This document shows positions 9,450 through 18,026 of a stretch of 56,134 nucleotides of DNA, piece after piece. The stretch lies in contig PLNO01000031.1 of assembly GCA_003141795.1 (NCBI GenBank), forward strand, positions 1-56,134. The letters run 5' to 3'. The DNA is from Spirochaetaceae bacterium. GTDB lineage: Bacteria > Spirochaetota > Spirochaetia > SZUA-6 > Fen-1364. Under the pieces are notes generated by a model that made no database searches, was not told the origin of the DNA, and was given only the letters and a program-made list of their open reading frames with translations. The stretch's first letter is position 1. Each line of letters starts with the position of its first letter. Made by a program: the position numbers and the translations under genes.

Positions 9450-9504
9450 CATGGTATCTTGGTTTTTGTTGAGCCTTGTGACATATACCTCAATGAACGA
9501 ATTG

Positions 9505-9523
9505 TTTGATCTATATGATCAAA
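9505..9523. promoter_or_regulatory. Perfect palindromic operator upstream of deoR1
   Basis: TTTGATC-TATAT-GATCAAA is a perfect 7-bp inverted repeat; three of the next four bases on each side also pair. It ends seven bases before the deoR1 -35 box. Fifteen bases of it (9506-9520) match 13 of 15 at 38705-38719 in front of the second deoR gene. Inferred to be an autoregulatory DeoR site. Confidence 0.6.
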
Positions 9524-9530
9524 TAATGGC

Positions 9531-9559
9531 TTGACAGGCCAACTTTATGAACGTATCGT
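9531..9559 (+). promoter_or_regulatory. deoR1 promoter, apparently leaderless transcript
   Basis: TTGACA (9531-9536), 17 bases, TATCGT (9554-9559). The predicted start of transcription (about 9566) falls on the ATG at 9568, so the upstream in-frame ATG at 9547 would not be transcribed. Confidence 0.55.
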
Positions 9560-9567
9560 TCGGTAAT

Positions 9568-10335
9568 ATGAATCCAGCACGGAGGAGGGCAGAGATCGTG
9601 ACCCTTCTGAGGGCCATGCAGACCGAGCTGCGCGTGGACGACCTCTCGCGGATGCTCGAGGTCTCGGCCCTGACCATCCGCCGCGATCTCGAGGTGCTCG
9701 CGGGGGATTCCCTGGTGATCCGCACGCACGGGGGATGCCTGGCCGCGGGCCGCGCCGCCCTCGAGACCGAGTACCACGCGAAGGTCGCTCACAACTTCGG
9801 GCTCAAGCAGGCCATCGGACGGGCGGCAGCCGACGAGGTGAGCCCCGGCGACGTGCTGCTCATCAATGACGGCTCCACGACTTACCACATGGCCGCGCAT
9901 CTCGAGTCGCGCTGCCCCGTCACCGTCTACACGAACTCCCTCGCCATGATCACCGACTTGAGCCGTTGTCCCGGCATCTCGCTGTACATTCTCGGCGGCA
10001 AGTACAACGGGGGGATGTACTCCCTCCAGGGCAGCCTCACCGAGCAGGTCCTGGAGAGCCTGATGTTCGACCTGTGCTTCATCGGCGCCGACACCGTGAC
10101 GCCCGAGGGGCGCTGCATGGTGAGCTCCCCCGAAGAGGCGAGCCTCACCCGGGCGATGCTCCGCAGGTCCCGCAGGAGGATCCTGCTCGCCGACCATACG
10201 AAGTGCGGGAGCGACGGGCATTTCGCCTACGGCTCTCTCGGCGATTTCCAGCTCTGGATCACGACGCCGGGCATCGCCCCGGATTCGCTTTCACTCTATA
10301 CATCCATGGTCACAGTCAAGGAGGCAAAGGCATGA
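9568..10335 (+). CDS. DeoR-family transcriptional regulator 1
   Basis: 255 residues from the ATG at 9568. The ATG at 9547 lies between the -35 and -10 boxes and has no ribosome-binding site. The N-terminal winged HTH is typical of DeoR (LRVDDLSRMLEVSALTIRRD, about residues 17-36), followed by the linker VIRTHGG and a sugar-phosphate-sensing domain with NDGSTT, TNSLAM and GADTV-type motifs. These repressors release DNA on binding a phosphorylated intermediate of the pathway they control. Its stop overlaps the aminotransferase start (ATGA), so regulator and enzyme are coupled. Likely targets are its own promoter and the divergent aldolase. Paralog at 38779. Confidence 0.9.
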   Translation: MNPARRRAEIVTLLRAMQTELRVDDLSRMLEVSALTIRRDLEVLAGDSLVIRTHGGCLAAGRAALETEYHAKVAHNFGLKQAIGRAAADEVSPGDVLLINDGSTTYHMAAHLESRCPVTVYTNSLAMITDLSRCPGISLYILGGKYNGGMYSLQGSLTEQVLESLMFDLCFIGADTVTPEGRCMVSSPEEASLTRAMLRRSRRRILLADHTKCGSDGHFAYGSLGDFQLWITTPGIAPDSLSLYTSMVTVKEAKA

Positions 10336-11696
10336 GCTACGACATCGGCTGGGCAAAGGTCGATCTGAAAAAGGTCCCCCGGCTCGTCACGAAGGAGATC
10401 CCTGGACCGAAGTCCCGGGAGCTGCACGCGCGCGGGGCGGCTATCATGAAGGGCTACTCGGGCCAGGTGAAGCTGTTCCCCGTGGTGTTCGAGTCAGGGC
10501 ACGGCTGCACGCTCACCGACGTCGACGGGAACATCTACCTGGACTTCTCCTCGGGAATCTACGTCACCACCCTCGGCCACTGTCATCCGAAGGTATCCGA
10601 AGCCGTGGCGAAGTACGCCAAGCAGCTGATGAACTGCCACGACTTCACCACGCCCATCAAGGTGAAGCTGCTGGAGAAGATGAAGGAGATCCTGCCCAAG
10701 GGCCTGGGCGTCGTACAGCTCTACGACAGCGGCACGACGGCCGTGGAGGCCGGTATCCGCGTCTGCCGCGCAGTGACCGGAAAGACGGAGTTCCTCTCCT
10801 GCTACGGGGACTTCCACGGCAAGAGCGGGCATTCCGCGAGCCTCGCCCGCATGAACTCCACCAACGGCGCGGGCAGGGCGCAGGGGTTCTACATGCTCCC
10901 CCGTCCCAATCCCTACAGGCCGCTGTTCAAGAAGCCCGACGGCTCGATCGACACGGACGCCTACATCGATTTCTTCGACCAGTTCGTCATCGAGGCGACC
11001 ACCAACCAGGTTGCGGCCATCGTGCTGGAGCCGGTCCAGGGATGGGCGGGCTCGGTGTTCCCGCCCGATGATTTCTTCCCGAAGCTCCGCGCGTGGTGCG
11101 ACAGGAAGAAGTACCTCCTGTTCGCCGACGAGGTTCTCACCTCCATCGGCAGGACGGGGAAGTTCCTCGCCATGGAGCACTGGAACACGACGCCCGACGT
11201 CGTCACCCTCGGAAAGGGTTTCGGCAACGGCTTCCCCGTGACGGCCATGGTGGCGCGCACGGAATACGGCGAGCAGTTCGAGAAGATCAGCGCCTCCACG
11301 AGCTACGGCGGGAACCCCATGGCCTGCGCCGCGGCACTCGCCTCGCTGGAGGCGATCCAGGAGGAAGGGCTGCTGGAGAACGCGAAGCGCCTGGAGGATT
11401 TCTTCGTCCCGCGCCTCGCGAAGATGATGGCCAGCCACAAGATCATCGGAGATGTGCGCTGCAAGGGCTGCCTCATGGGCGTCGAGCTCGTCAAGGACCG
11501 GACCACCAAGGAGCCGTTCGACGAAGCGGGCAAGCTCGTCTACCAGACTGCGTTCAAGAAGGGCCTGGCGTGGATCCCCGCCGGCCACATCCTCCGCATG
11601 AGCCCGCCCATCGTCATGGATCTTGACGTCGCCGCCAAGTGCATGGACATCATCGACGAATCGATCGGAGAGGTGGAGAAGCAGCTGGGGTACTAG
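10332..11696 (+). CDS. Class III (omega) PLP-dependent aminotransferase 1
   Basis: 454 residues from the ATG at 10332, overlapping the deoR stop. Fold-type I, class III: SGIYVTTLGHCHP near the N-terminus, DSGTTAVEAGIR for cofactor phosphate contact, the FADEV motif with the pyridine-nitrogen Asp, and Lys295 in TLGKGFGNGFP as the Schiff-base lysine. Family members move amino groups between omega-amines, GABA, ornithine or amino sugars and a keto acid or aldehyde. Coupling to a DeoR sugar regulator and a nearby aldolase suggests an amino group on the catabolised carbohydrate or on an intermediate. The length is normal for the family. A second class III enzyme is at 37064. Confidence 0.88.
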   Translation: MSYDIGWAKVDLKKVPRLVTKEIPGPKSRELHARGAAIMKGYSGQVKLFPVVFESGHGCTLTDVDGNIYLDFSSGIYVTTLGHCHPKVSEAVAKYAKQLMNCHDFTTPIKVKLLEKMKEILPKGLGVVQLYDSGTTAVEAGIRVCRAVTGKTEFLSCYGDFHGKSGHSASLARMNSTNGAGRAQGFYMLPRPNPYRPLFKKPDGSIDTDAYIDFFDQFVIEATTNQVAAIVLEPVQGWAGSVFPPDDFFPKLRAWCDRKKYLLFADEVLTSIGRTGKFLAMEHWNTTPDVVTLGKGFGNGFPVTAMVARTEYGEQFEKISASTSYGGNPMACAAALASLEAIQEEGLLENAKRLEDFFVPRLAKMMASHKIIGDVRCKGCLMGVELVKDRTTKEPFDEAGKLVYQTAFKKGLAWIPAGHILRMSPPIVMDLDVAAKCMDIIDESIGEVEKQLGY

Positions 11697-11713
11697 CGCC
11701 TGAGGTCATGCAG

Positions 11714-11748
11714 GGCCCCCGGGACGTGAGGTCCCGGGGGCCTTTTCT
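11714..11748 (+). terminator. Rho-independent terminator after aminotransferase 1
   Basis: Perfect 12-bp stem GGCCCCCGGGAC (11714-11725), loop GTGAG, GTCCCGGGGGCC (11731-11742), then TTTTCT. The T-run lies on the plus strand only. The 3' edge overlaps the stop of the convergent permease gene. Confidence 0.85.
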
Positions 11749-12577
11749 ACTTGATGGACCCCACCGTGAGGCCCTTGATGATCTGGCGCTGGAAGATGAT
11801 GTAGACGATCAGCGCGGGCACGGCGCTCAACAGCAGACCCGCGAACTGCAGGGTCGGCGCGCCGGTGTAGCGGCCCATGAGCGCGGCCAGCGCTACCATC
11901 ACCGTCCTCTTGTTCATGCTCTGCAGGAAGATCATGGGCGTGAACAGGTCGTTCCACGCCGTGATGAAGTAGAAGATGATGGAGAGGAAGATCGCGGCGC
12001 GTCCCATGGGAACTATCACGTGGCGCACGCGCTGGAAGTAGCCGCACCCGTCGATCTCCGCCGCCTCCAGCATCTCATTGATGATCCCCCGGAAGTTCGA
12101 CGTCATGAGCAGGACCGCCTCCGGCAGGAAGAGGGCGACATAGGAAAGGATGACTGCCCAGTAGGTGTTCACCAGGCCGATCCGGGAGAACAGCACGTAC
12201 AGGGGAATGATCGTGACCTGACTGGGGATGAACATCGTCGCGATGACGGCCAGGTAGATGACGCCCCTCCCCTTGAAGTTGTACTTGGCGAACACGTAGC
12301 TGGCGAAGACGCACACGATGAGGAGCAGGATCACGGTGCCCGCCGCCACGAAGAACGAGTTTTTGAAGAGGTTGAGGATCTGGAACTGGCTGATCATCGT
12401 GGAGAAGTTCTCCCACTGCAGCGTTCCGACCGGCAGGCTGAAGGGATTCGTATAGTAGGCCGTGCGGGTCTTCAGCGAGTTGATCAGCATGTAGTACAGC
12501 GGATAGAGAAACGTGACCGTGAGGGCCGCCAGGAAGACCGAGACCAGGATCCGTTTGACCGTATCGCGTCGTGCCAT
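11747..12577 (-). CDS. Carbohydrate ABC transporter permease, MalG type
   Basis: 276 residues from the ATG at 12577 (MARRDTVKR). The frame extends further upstream, but that part overlaps the preceding permease. About six membrane helices; the cytoplasmic EAA loop reads EAAEIDGCGYFQRVRHVIVP, and the C-terminus KGLTVGSIK is typical of MalG-type CUT1 permeases. The upstream permease stops two bases before this start and a GGGAGTAGG ribosome site lies within its end, so the two are translationally linked. It forms the inner-membrane channel with the next gene. No ATPase gene is in this operon, so a shared MsmK/UgpC-type ATPase elsewhere is presumed. Confidence 0.9.
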   Translation of the reverse strand: MARRDTVKRILVSVFLAALTVTFLYPLYYMLINSLKTRTAYYTNPFSLPVGTLQWENFSTMISQFQILNLFKNSFFVAAGTVILLLIVCVFASYVFAKYNFKGRGVIYLAVIATMFIPSQVTIIPLYVLFSRIGLVNTYWAVILSYVALFLPEAVLLMTSNFRGIINEMLEAAEIDGCGYFQRVRHVIVPMGRAAIFLSIIFYFITAWNDLFTPMIFLQSMNKRTVMVALAALMGRYTGAPTLQFAGLLLSAVPALIVYIIFQRQIIKGLTVGSIK

Positions 12578-12579
12578 GC

Positions 12580-13488
12580 CTACTCCCAGTCGTCGGCCCG
12601 GTTGGTGAGCTTCATCTCTATCATGGTCAAGGCCAGGACCAGGATGAGAAGCATCATGGCGATCGCGGAGGCGGTGCCGTAGTCGCGGCCGAAACCCGTG
12701 CCGAAGCTCTTGAGGTAGATCATGTAGTCGAGCGTCGAGGTTTCGTAGCCGGGGCCGCCCTTCGTCATGGCGAAGAGGAACGGGAAGAGCTGCGTGAGGG
12801 TCCACACACCCGAGGAGATGATGGAGAACTCAAGGACCCGCGCGAGCATGGGGATCACGATGCGAAAGGCGCGCTGCCAGTAGTTGGCCCCGTCGATGAT
12901 CGCCGCCTCGAAGATCGAGGGGGAGATGGCCGACAGCCCTCCGAGGATCACGATGGCCTGCCATCCGATACTGAACCACACGATTGCGAACACGATCACC
13001 CCGAGAGCCGTCAAGCTGGTGCCGAACCACTCGATGGCCATTCCCCCCAGCCCCACCGCCTTCAGGATCCCGTTGAACGGACCTTCGTAGCCGAAGAAGA
13101 TCTTGAAGAGGAACCCGATGATGACCGCTGATATGATCTGCGGTGTGTAGACCACGGCCCGGTAGATGCGCCAGCCCGGGACCTGCTCGTAGAGGAGGAG
13201 CGCCACGACGATCCCGATGAAGACCTGCAGCGGCACGTTGATGAGCAGGATCAGCGTGTTGCGCAGGACGAGCCAGAAGGTCGGATCTTTCACGAAGGTG
13301 ACGTAGTTGCGAAGTCCCACCCAGTCGCTGCGGAAAAGGCCGTCCCAGTTCGTGAAGCTCTTTCCGAGGGCCATGACGATGGGGTAGACCCGGAAGATGA
13401 GGAGGATCACGAGGATGGGGAGGAGAGAGAAGAGGATCTCGCGTCGTCGTGTGCGTTTTCGTCGACTCGCGAGCGCGGTGCCTTTCAT
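12580..13488 (-). CDS. Sugar ABC transporter permease, MalF/UgpA type
   Basis: 302 residues. A basic N-terminus (SRRKRTRRRE) is followed by six or so membrane helices; the EAA loop is FEAAIIDGANYWQRAFRIVIP. It pairs with the permease encoded at 11747 to form a CUT1 sugar importer. The upstream gap to the lipoprotein gene contains a strong hairpin, a common way of making the binding protein more abundant than the channel. Substrate unknown. Confidence 0.9.
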   Translation of the reverse strand: MKGTALASRRKRTRRREILFSLLPILVILLIFRVYPIVMALGKSFTNWDGLFRSDWVGLRNYVTFVKDPTFWLVLRNTLILLINVPLQVFIGIVVALLLYEQVPGWRIYRAVVYTPQIISAVIIGFLFKIFFGYEGPFNGILKAVGLGGMAIEWFGTSLTALGVIVFAIVWFSIGWQAIVILGGLSAISPSIFEAAIIDGANYWQRAFRIVIPMLARVLEFSIISSGVWTLTQLFPFLFAMTKGGPGYETSTLDYMIYLKSFGTGFGRDYGTASAIAMMLLILVLALTMIEMKLTNRADDWE

Positions 13489-13514
13489 CCTTGTGCCTCC
13501 GGAGGTGAAAAGGG

Positions 13515-13545
13515 TCCGGCGCCGCGGTCGTGCCGCGGCGCCGGA
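13515..13545 (-). terminator. Intercistronic hairpin between binding protein and permease genes
   Basis: Perfect 13-bp stem TCCGGCGCCGCGG (13515-13527), loop TCGTG, CCGCGGCGCCGGA (13533-13545). On the coding (minus) strand it is followed by CCCTTTTCACC. It is probably a partial terminator or 3' stabiliser that raises binding-protein mRNA over permease mRNA. Confidence 0.6.
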
Positions 13546-13568
13546 TTGGATTCAAAAGAGGGGAAAGA

Positions 13569-14879
13569 CTACTGTGCGGCCGCCTTCTTGTCCATCTCCG
13601 CTGCGAACTGCTGCGGGGTCATTTTCCCTGTCGCAACGAGCGCTGCCTGGAGGTAGAACACGTTTGCCGGCTCGGAGGTGAGCAGGTTGTCCACCCAGTA
13701 GTTGTAGGTGCTTGAGTACTTGTGGAGCTTGGCGATGTTGCTGTCCGGCGCCCATCCCAGCTCTTCGGGCGTGATGTCCGTACGCACCACCGGGTAGCGG
13801 TTGATCTTCTCCGCTGCAAGGACTTCCGCCTTGGAGTTGAGGAAGGAGATCAGCTTCACCGCCATCTCGGGGTACTTCGTGTTCTTGGCCACGACGAGGC
13901 TCTGTCCGGGTCCGCCGATGGTGGAGTTCTGGAGCTTCGCCGTCGTGTCGAACTCGGGAGGCATGAGCACGCCGAGGTCGGGTCCGAGGGATTTCTCCGC
14001 GTCCGCGAGGAAGCTCGTGACCGCGGGCCATATCGCGCCCTTGCCCTGGAGGAACTGGCTGAAGGAGTCGTTCGACGTGGCCATGTCCTTGCGGAAGTAG
14101 CCTCTGGTGTAGAGGCTGCGGTAGTAGGTGAGCACCTTGATGAAGCCCTGGTCGTCGGCGAATTTCTTCCTGCCGTAGGTCTCGTCGAGGATGCCCGCGT
14201 TGGTCGTCTGTTGTGTCCACCAGTAGTCGGCCACGAACGCCAGCCACCAGCATACGCTCTGCGCCGCCTCGTCCACGAGGATCGGGGTGACGCCGATGGC
14301 CTTGATCTTGGCCAGGGCAGCGTCGAACTCCGGGATCGTGCGGGGCGGGTTCGCGTCGAAATCGAGGCCGGCCTTCTTGATGATGGACTTGTTGTACATC
14401 ATGAAGCAGATCTGGTTCTGACCCGCCGGGTAGCCGAGGATGGTGCCGTCCGCCTTGAACCCGTCGCGCACGCTGTCCCACCCGACGATCTTCTTCAGAT
14501 CGTCCGCGGGGACGAGCTTGTCCAGCGGCAGGATGACGTCTTTGAGGGCGAAGATCGGCTGGCCTGTCCAGAGGTTCGCGACGTCCGGCGCGTTCCCGGC
14601 GAGCCCCGCCGTCTTGAAGTTCGTATGCGCCGCGTTCTGGTCAGCCTGGACGACCAGCTCGATGCTGACGCCCGGGTTGGCTTTCTCGAAGCGCCTGAAG
14701 GCCTGGGAGATATACCACTGGTCCTGGGGCTTCTGCTGCTCGGTGGGACCGATGAAGCTGTCGGCGCCGTTGATCCAGACGGTGAGCTTTACCGGCTGTT
14801 TCGGCCCCCCGCAGGACGCCAGGAGGAGCGAAGCAGCCAACAGAACGGCCGCTATGGAGAAGAAACGGATTCCTTTCAT
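13569..14879 (-). CDS. Extracellular solute-binding lipoprotein, family 1
   Basis: 436 residues from the ATG at 14879, with AAAGGGG about eight bases upstream; a GTG three codons earlier overlaps that site and is less likely. A lipoprotein signal MKGIRFFSIAAVLLAASLLL ends in LASC, giving lipidated Cys23, so the protein is anchored outside the inner membrane. The mature part has the family 1 (MalE-like) pattern: TVWINGAD, FEKANPGVSIELV, GNAPDVANLW and MMYNKSIIKKAGLD. It should deliver an oligo- or monosaccharide to the two permeases downstream. First gene of a three-gene minus-strand operon. Confidence 0.9.
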   Translation of the reverse strand: MKGIRFFSIAAVLLAASLLLASCGGPKQPVKLTVWINGADSFIGPTEQQKPQDQWYISQAFRRFEKANPGVSIELVVQADQNAAHTNFKTAGLAGNAPDVANLWTGQPIFALKDVILPLDKLVPADDLKKIVGWDSVRDGFKADGTILGYPAGQNQICFMMYNKSIIKKAGLDFDANPPRTIPEFDAALAKIKAIGVTPILVDEAAQSVCWWLAFVADYWWTQQTTNAGILDETYGRKKFADDQGFIKVLTYYRSLYTRGYFRKDMATSNDSFSQFLQGKGAIWPAVTSFLADAEKSLGPDLGVLMPPEFDTTAKLQNSTIGGPGQSLVVAKNTKYPEMAVKLISFLNSKAEVLAAEKINRYPVVRTDITPEELGWAPDSNIAKLHKYSSTYNYWVDNLLTSEPANVFYLQAALVATGKMTPQQFAAEMDKKAAAQ

Positions 14880-14977
14880 GCGTTGCACCCCTTTCCGAAA
14901 TGCGCGATTCGCTCACTCTATAACCCAGGTTTCGCTCGTGTCAAGCTTGAACTCCCCCCAAACGATCAGGAATGCCG

Positions 14978-15006
14978 TTGACAGACCGGACCGCCGACCC
15001 TATCAT
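14978..15006 (+). promoter_or_regulatory. Strong sigma-70-type promoter for isomerase-MttB operon
   Basis: TTGACA (14978-14983), 17 bases, TATCAT (15001-15006): consensus spacing and 11 of 12 matches. It shows that the in-frame ATG at 14972 cannot be the start of the downstream gene. Confidence 0.75.
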
Positions 15007-15037
15007 TCGGCATTCAAACAGGGGTGAGGAGGGTCTG

Positions 15038-16393
15038 ATGGCCGTCGCAAGGGCAGGTCTCGTGTGCTTCGGGGAAGTGAACACCCCGCGGGACGTCATC
15101 AAGAGAAAATCGAAAGAGGCGGGAAGGCTCCTCTCGGACGCCGGTATCGAGCTCGTCACCACCGAACCGGTGAGCGATGATCCGAAAGGGGCGGACGTTG
15201 CCCGCGCGATCGAAGAGCTTGGGCGATCCGATTTCGACCTCCTCATCCTCTGCGTGGCCGGTTGGATCCCCTCTCATGCGGTCATCTCAGTTCTCAGCCC
15301 GTTCCGTCACCTCCCCCTGCTCCTCTGGGGCCTCGCGGGCTGGACGGAGCGCGGCACGCTCGTGACCACCGCGGACCAGGCGGGGACCTCGGCGTTGCGC
15401 AAGCCCATGGAGGACATGGGCCTCGATTTCCGCTTTTTCTACGAAATCTACGACCAGCCCGTCGGCATGGAGCGCATCGTGCGTTACGCGCACGCCTGCC
15501 ACACCGCGCGCAGGTTGCGGGGCGCGCGCATCGGCCAGATGGGCTACCGGGACATGAACCTGTACGGCACGATGTTCGACGGGGTATCGCTGCGCACGCG
15601 CATCGGCGTCGAGGTCGAGTTCATGGAAATGCTCGAGATGGTGCAGCGGACGGAGAAGGTGCCCGAGGCGGAGATCCGCAGGGTCATCGACCATGTCCTC
15701 AAGGACTGGAAGTTCCTGAAGCCGGCCGAGCCCGCAACGCTGCAGAAAGGCGCCGCGTGGTATCTGGCGATCCGCGACAAGGTCATGGAACGGGGCTGGC
15801 AGGCAGTCTCCCTGATCGACGTGGGCGGGTTCAAGAAGCTGCTCGGGTTCCCGCCCTCCATGATCTTCACGCTCCTCTCCGAGGACCCCGCCATCTGCAC
15901 GGTCCCCGAGAACGACAGCCTTGGGGCCGTCACGCAGGTCATGGTGCGCGGGATGACGGGCCAGATAGGGGCGTACTTCGAGTTCTACGAGTTCATGAAG
16001 GACAGGGTGCTGGTCGGAGTGCCCGATTTCGTCCCCCGTGAAGTGGTTGACGGGGAGCTCACCGTGCTGCCGAGCAAGTTCGGCGACTTCGGAGAGGGGG
16101 TGCTGAACGTCTCCAAGGTGAAGACCGGCAGGGTCACGATGTGCAGGCTCACCTCGTCGGGTGACCGCTACGCCATGCATATCGCCACGGGTCGGGCGGA
16201 GACGCCCCGGGCGTGGGAGGAGTGCGGATGGGCGCCTCCGGCCCCGCGGCTGCCCAGCCTGGAGATCGTCCTGGATACGCCGGTGGAGGAGTTCGCGCAG
16301 AGGGTGATGAGCCAGCACTACATCGTGGTGTTCGGTGACGTCGCCGCCGACATGGCCGAGCTCTGCCGTCTGCTCGGCGTGGCCGTGGTCTGA
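15038..16393 (+). CDS. L-fucose/L-arabinose isomerase family protein (paralog 2)
   Basis: 451 residues from the ATG at 15038 (MAVARAGLVCFGE), supported by a GGTGAGGAGGG ribosome site and by the promoter just upstream. Family pattern: an N-terminal Rossmann-like half, then ligand candidates Glu in VPENDSLG and FEFYEF, and His near the C-terminus in MSQHYIVVFGD, resembling the Glu/Asp-Glu/His set of fucose isomerases. The third AraA histidine is not evident. It has exactly the same length as the paralog at 41134. The gene for an MttB-type methyltransferase starts 16 bases after its stop, so both are in one transcript; an isomerase in an operon with a methyltransferase is unusual. Substrate unknown. 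Confidence 0.72.
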   Translation: MAVARAGLVCFGEVNTPRDVIKRKSKEAGRLLSDAGIELVTTEPVSDDPKGADVARAIEELGRSDFDLLILCVAGWIPSHAVISVLSPFRHLPLLLWGLAGWTERGTLVTTADQAGTSALRKPMEDMGLDFRFFYEIYDQPVGMERIVRYAHACHTARRLRGARIGQMGYRDMNLYGTMFDGVSLRTRIGVEVEFMEMLEMVQRTEKVPEAEIRRVIDHVLKDWKFLKPAEPATLQKGAAWYLAIRDKVMERGWQAVSLIDVGGFKKLLGFPPSMIFTLLSEDPAICTVPENDSLGAVTQVMVRGMTGQIGAYFEFYEFMKDRVLVGVPDFVPREVVDGELTVLPSKFGDFGEGVLNVSKVKTGRVTMCRLTSSGDRYAMHIATGRAETPRAWEECGWAPPAPRLPSLEIVLDTPVEEFAQRVMSQHYIVVFGDVAADMAELCRLLGVAVV

Positions 16394-16409
16394 GCGGGAG
16401 CCGCCCGGC

Positions 16410-17876
16410 GTGAGTGTCACCCTCGACCTCCTCTCCCCCGAGCAGGCGCGGAACGTTCACGAGGCGAGCCTCAGCGTGCTCTCCCGCACCGGCATGCGCT
16501 TCGGGAGCAGCAGGCTCCTGCATGGCCTGAAGGCATGCGGTGCGCGCGTGGACGAGGCGGGCATGCGCGCGCGCATCCCCGCCCCCCTGGTGGAAGCCAC
16601 CCTTGCCTCCCTCAGGCGCCAGCGGGAGGCGGGGGCGGCGATGCACATGCTGAACGGCGTCACCTCGGCGCGCACGGGCTCGCGGGGCCTGGACGCGAAG
16701 CTCGGCGGGGGATGCGAGCGATGGCTGGATTGGGGCTGCCAGGCGCTGCGCGAGCCGACCTCCGATGACCTGCTCCAATGCCTGAAGGTGGGGGAGCAGC
16801 TCCCCGAGGTCGGGTCGATCGGCACCGCCGTCGTGATCCGTCACGACATCGACGGTGAGCTGTTCGGCGATCCTCTGCGGAGGATCGGCGCGGCGGCGCT
16901 CGTGGCAAAGCATACGCGCAAGCCCGGTTGCGTCGAGGTGCGGGACCCCCGGGAGATCGATTTCCTCACGGAGATCGGGATTGTCGCCCGGGGCAGCCGT
17001 GAAGCCTTCATGAAGAATCCCTGCCTGCTCACGGCCAGGGAGACGATCAGCCCGTTGTTCCTGGACCGTGCCGCCGCCGACGTACTGGAGGGACTTGCCG
17101 TCCGCGGGCTTCCCTGTACGGTCATCCCCATGCCCATCACCGGACTGAGCGCCCCGGCCACGCCGCTGGGAAGCGTGATCATCGGCAACGCCGAGATCCT
17201 CGGAACGATCACGGCCATACGTTCCGTCCATCCGGATGCCATGGTCGGCGGGGGCATGATCTCGGGCCTCCTGGACATGGCAACGGGGGCCGTCTCCTTC
17301 AGCGCGCCGGAGGCGTGTCTGCAGGACATGGCACTCGCCGAGATCCACGAGCGGCTCTACGGTCTGGAGTTCCTCATCGGTTCCGGATACACGGATGCGA
17401 AGTATCCCTCCGCGCAGGTGCTCGCCGAGAAGGTGCTGAAGTTCACGCTGTCGGCGTTGACGGGCAGGACGAGCCACCCCGTGGGCCTCATCAATGCCGG
17501 CTCCGCTTTCTGCCTGGAGCAGGCCCTTGTCGATCTGGAGCTCTGCCGCGCCATCGAGCTCTCCCTGGGGCCGCTCGTCGGAGGGATCGAGGACCTCCTT
17601 GACGTCATCGACCACGTCGGGCCTCAGGGGTGTTTCACCCAGGAGCGGCATACCCTCGAGCACTTCAGGGAGAACTGGATCCCGCGCATCCTCGACAGGG
17701 CGGGGTTCGAATCCCTGGAATCGAGCAGGACGAAGGACGTGTACGCTCGAGCGCACGCGGAGGCGGAGAGGCTGCGCTGTGCGTCGGCGCCGTGGGAGAT
17801 CGAGCCGTGCAAGGCGCGGGAGATCGATGCAATCGTGGCCTGCGCCCGCGCGGCGCTCACCGGCGGTTCCCCGTAG
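16410..17876 (+). CDS. MttB-family corrinoid methyltransferase, non-pyrrolysine type
   Basis: 488 residues from the GTG at 16410 (SVTLDLLSPEQ); the frame is open upstream within the isomerase gene. Trimethylamine-methyltransferase superfamily: N-terminal segment with EQARNVHEASLSVLSRTG, then a TIM barrel with VIPMPITGLSAPATPLG, MVGGGMISGLLDMATG and a C-terminal CFTQERHTLEHFRENWIP, all typical. There is no in-frame amber codon, so it belongs to the majority non-Pyl branch, whose characterised members demethylate glycine betaine, proline betaine, carnitine or similar and pass the methyl to a corrinoid protein. No corrinoid-binding protein gene is next to it. The methyl donor here is unknown. 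Confidence 0.85.
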   Translation: MSVTLDLLSPEQARNVHEASLSVLSRTGMRFGSSRLLHGLKACGARVDEAGMRARIPAPLVEATLASLRRQREAGAAMHMLNGVTSARTGSRGLDAKLGGGCERWLDWGCQALREPTSDDLLQCLKVGEQLPEVGSIGTAVVIRHDIDGELFGDPLRRIGAAALVAKHTRKPGCVEVRDPREIDFLTEIGIVARGSREAFMKNPCLLTARETISPLFLDRAAADVLEGLAVRGLPCTVIPMPITGLSAPATPLGSVIIGNAEILGTITAIRSVHPDAMVGGGMISGLLDMATGAVSFSAPEACLQDMALAEIHERLYGLEFLIGSGYTDAKYPSAQVLAEKVLKFTLSALTGRTSHPVGLINAGSAFCLEQALVDLELCRAIELSLGPLVGGIEDLLDVIDHVGPQGCFTQERHTLEHFRENWIPRILDRAGFESLESSRTKDVYARAHAEAERLRCASAPWEIEPCKAREIDAIVACARAALTGGSP

Positions 17877-18026
17877 AGGAGCGGACATGCGGGCCATCAA
17901 GAAGGGCGGGCGCCGGCTCTTCGAGCGCGCCCCGGCGAGCGGGATCTGCATGATCGGCTTGAGCGCCTCCTTCGCGGAGAGCGTCGTTGCCGAGGTTGCT
18001 TACGGCGACAAGACCAGTGGAGCGAT

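Noticed and set aside
9547..9567. ATG at 9547 as deoR1 start
   Set aside because: It lies between the -35 (9531-9536) and -10 (9554-9559) boxes and has no ribosome site; 9568 fits the family start better.
11639..12682. Long plus-strand open frame antisense to the permease genes
   Set aside because: Low-complexity, charged, His/Asp/Glu-rich translation typical of antisense frames in GC-rich genes; the minus-strand permeases are clear.
16149..17951. 600-codon minus-strand open frame over the MttB-type gene
   Set aside because: Antisense shadow caused by high GC; the plus-strand product has clear family motifs.
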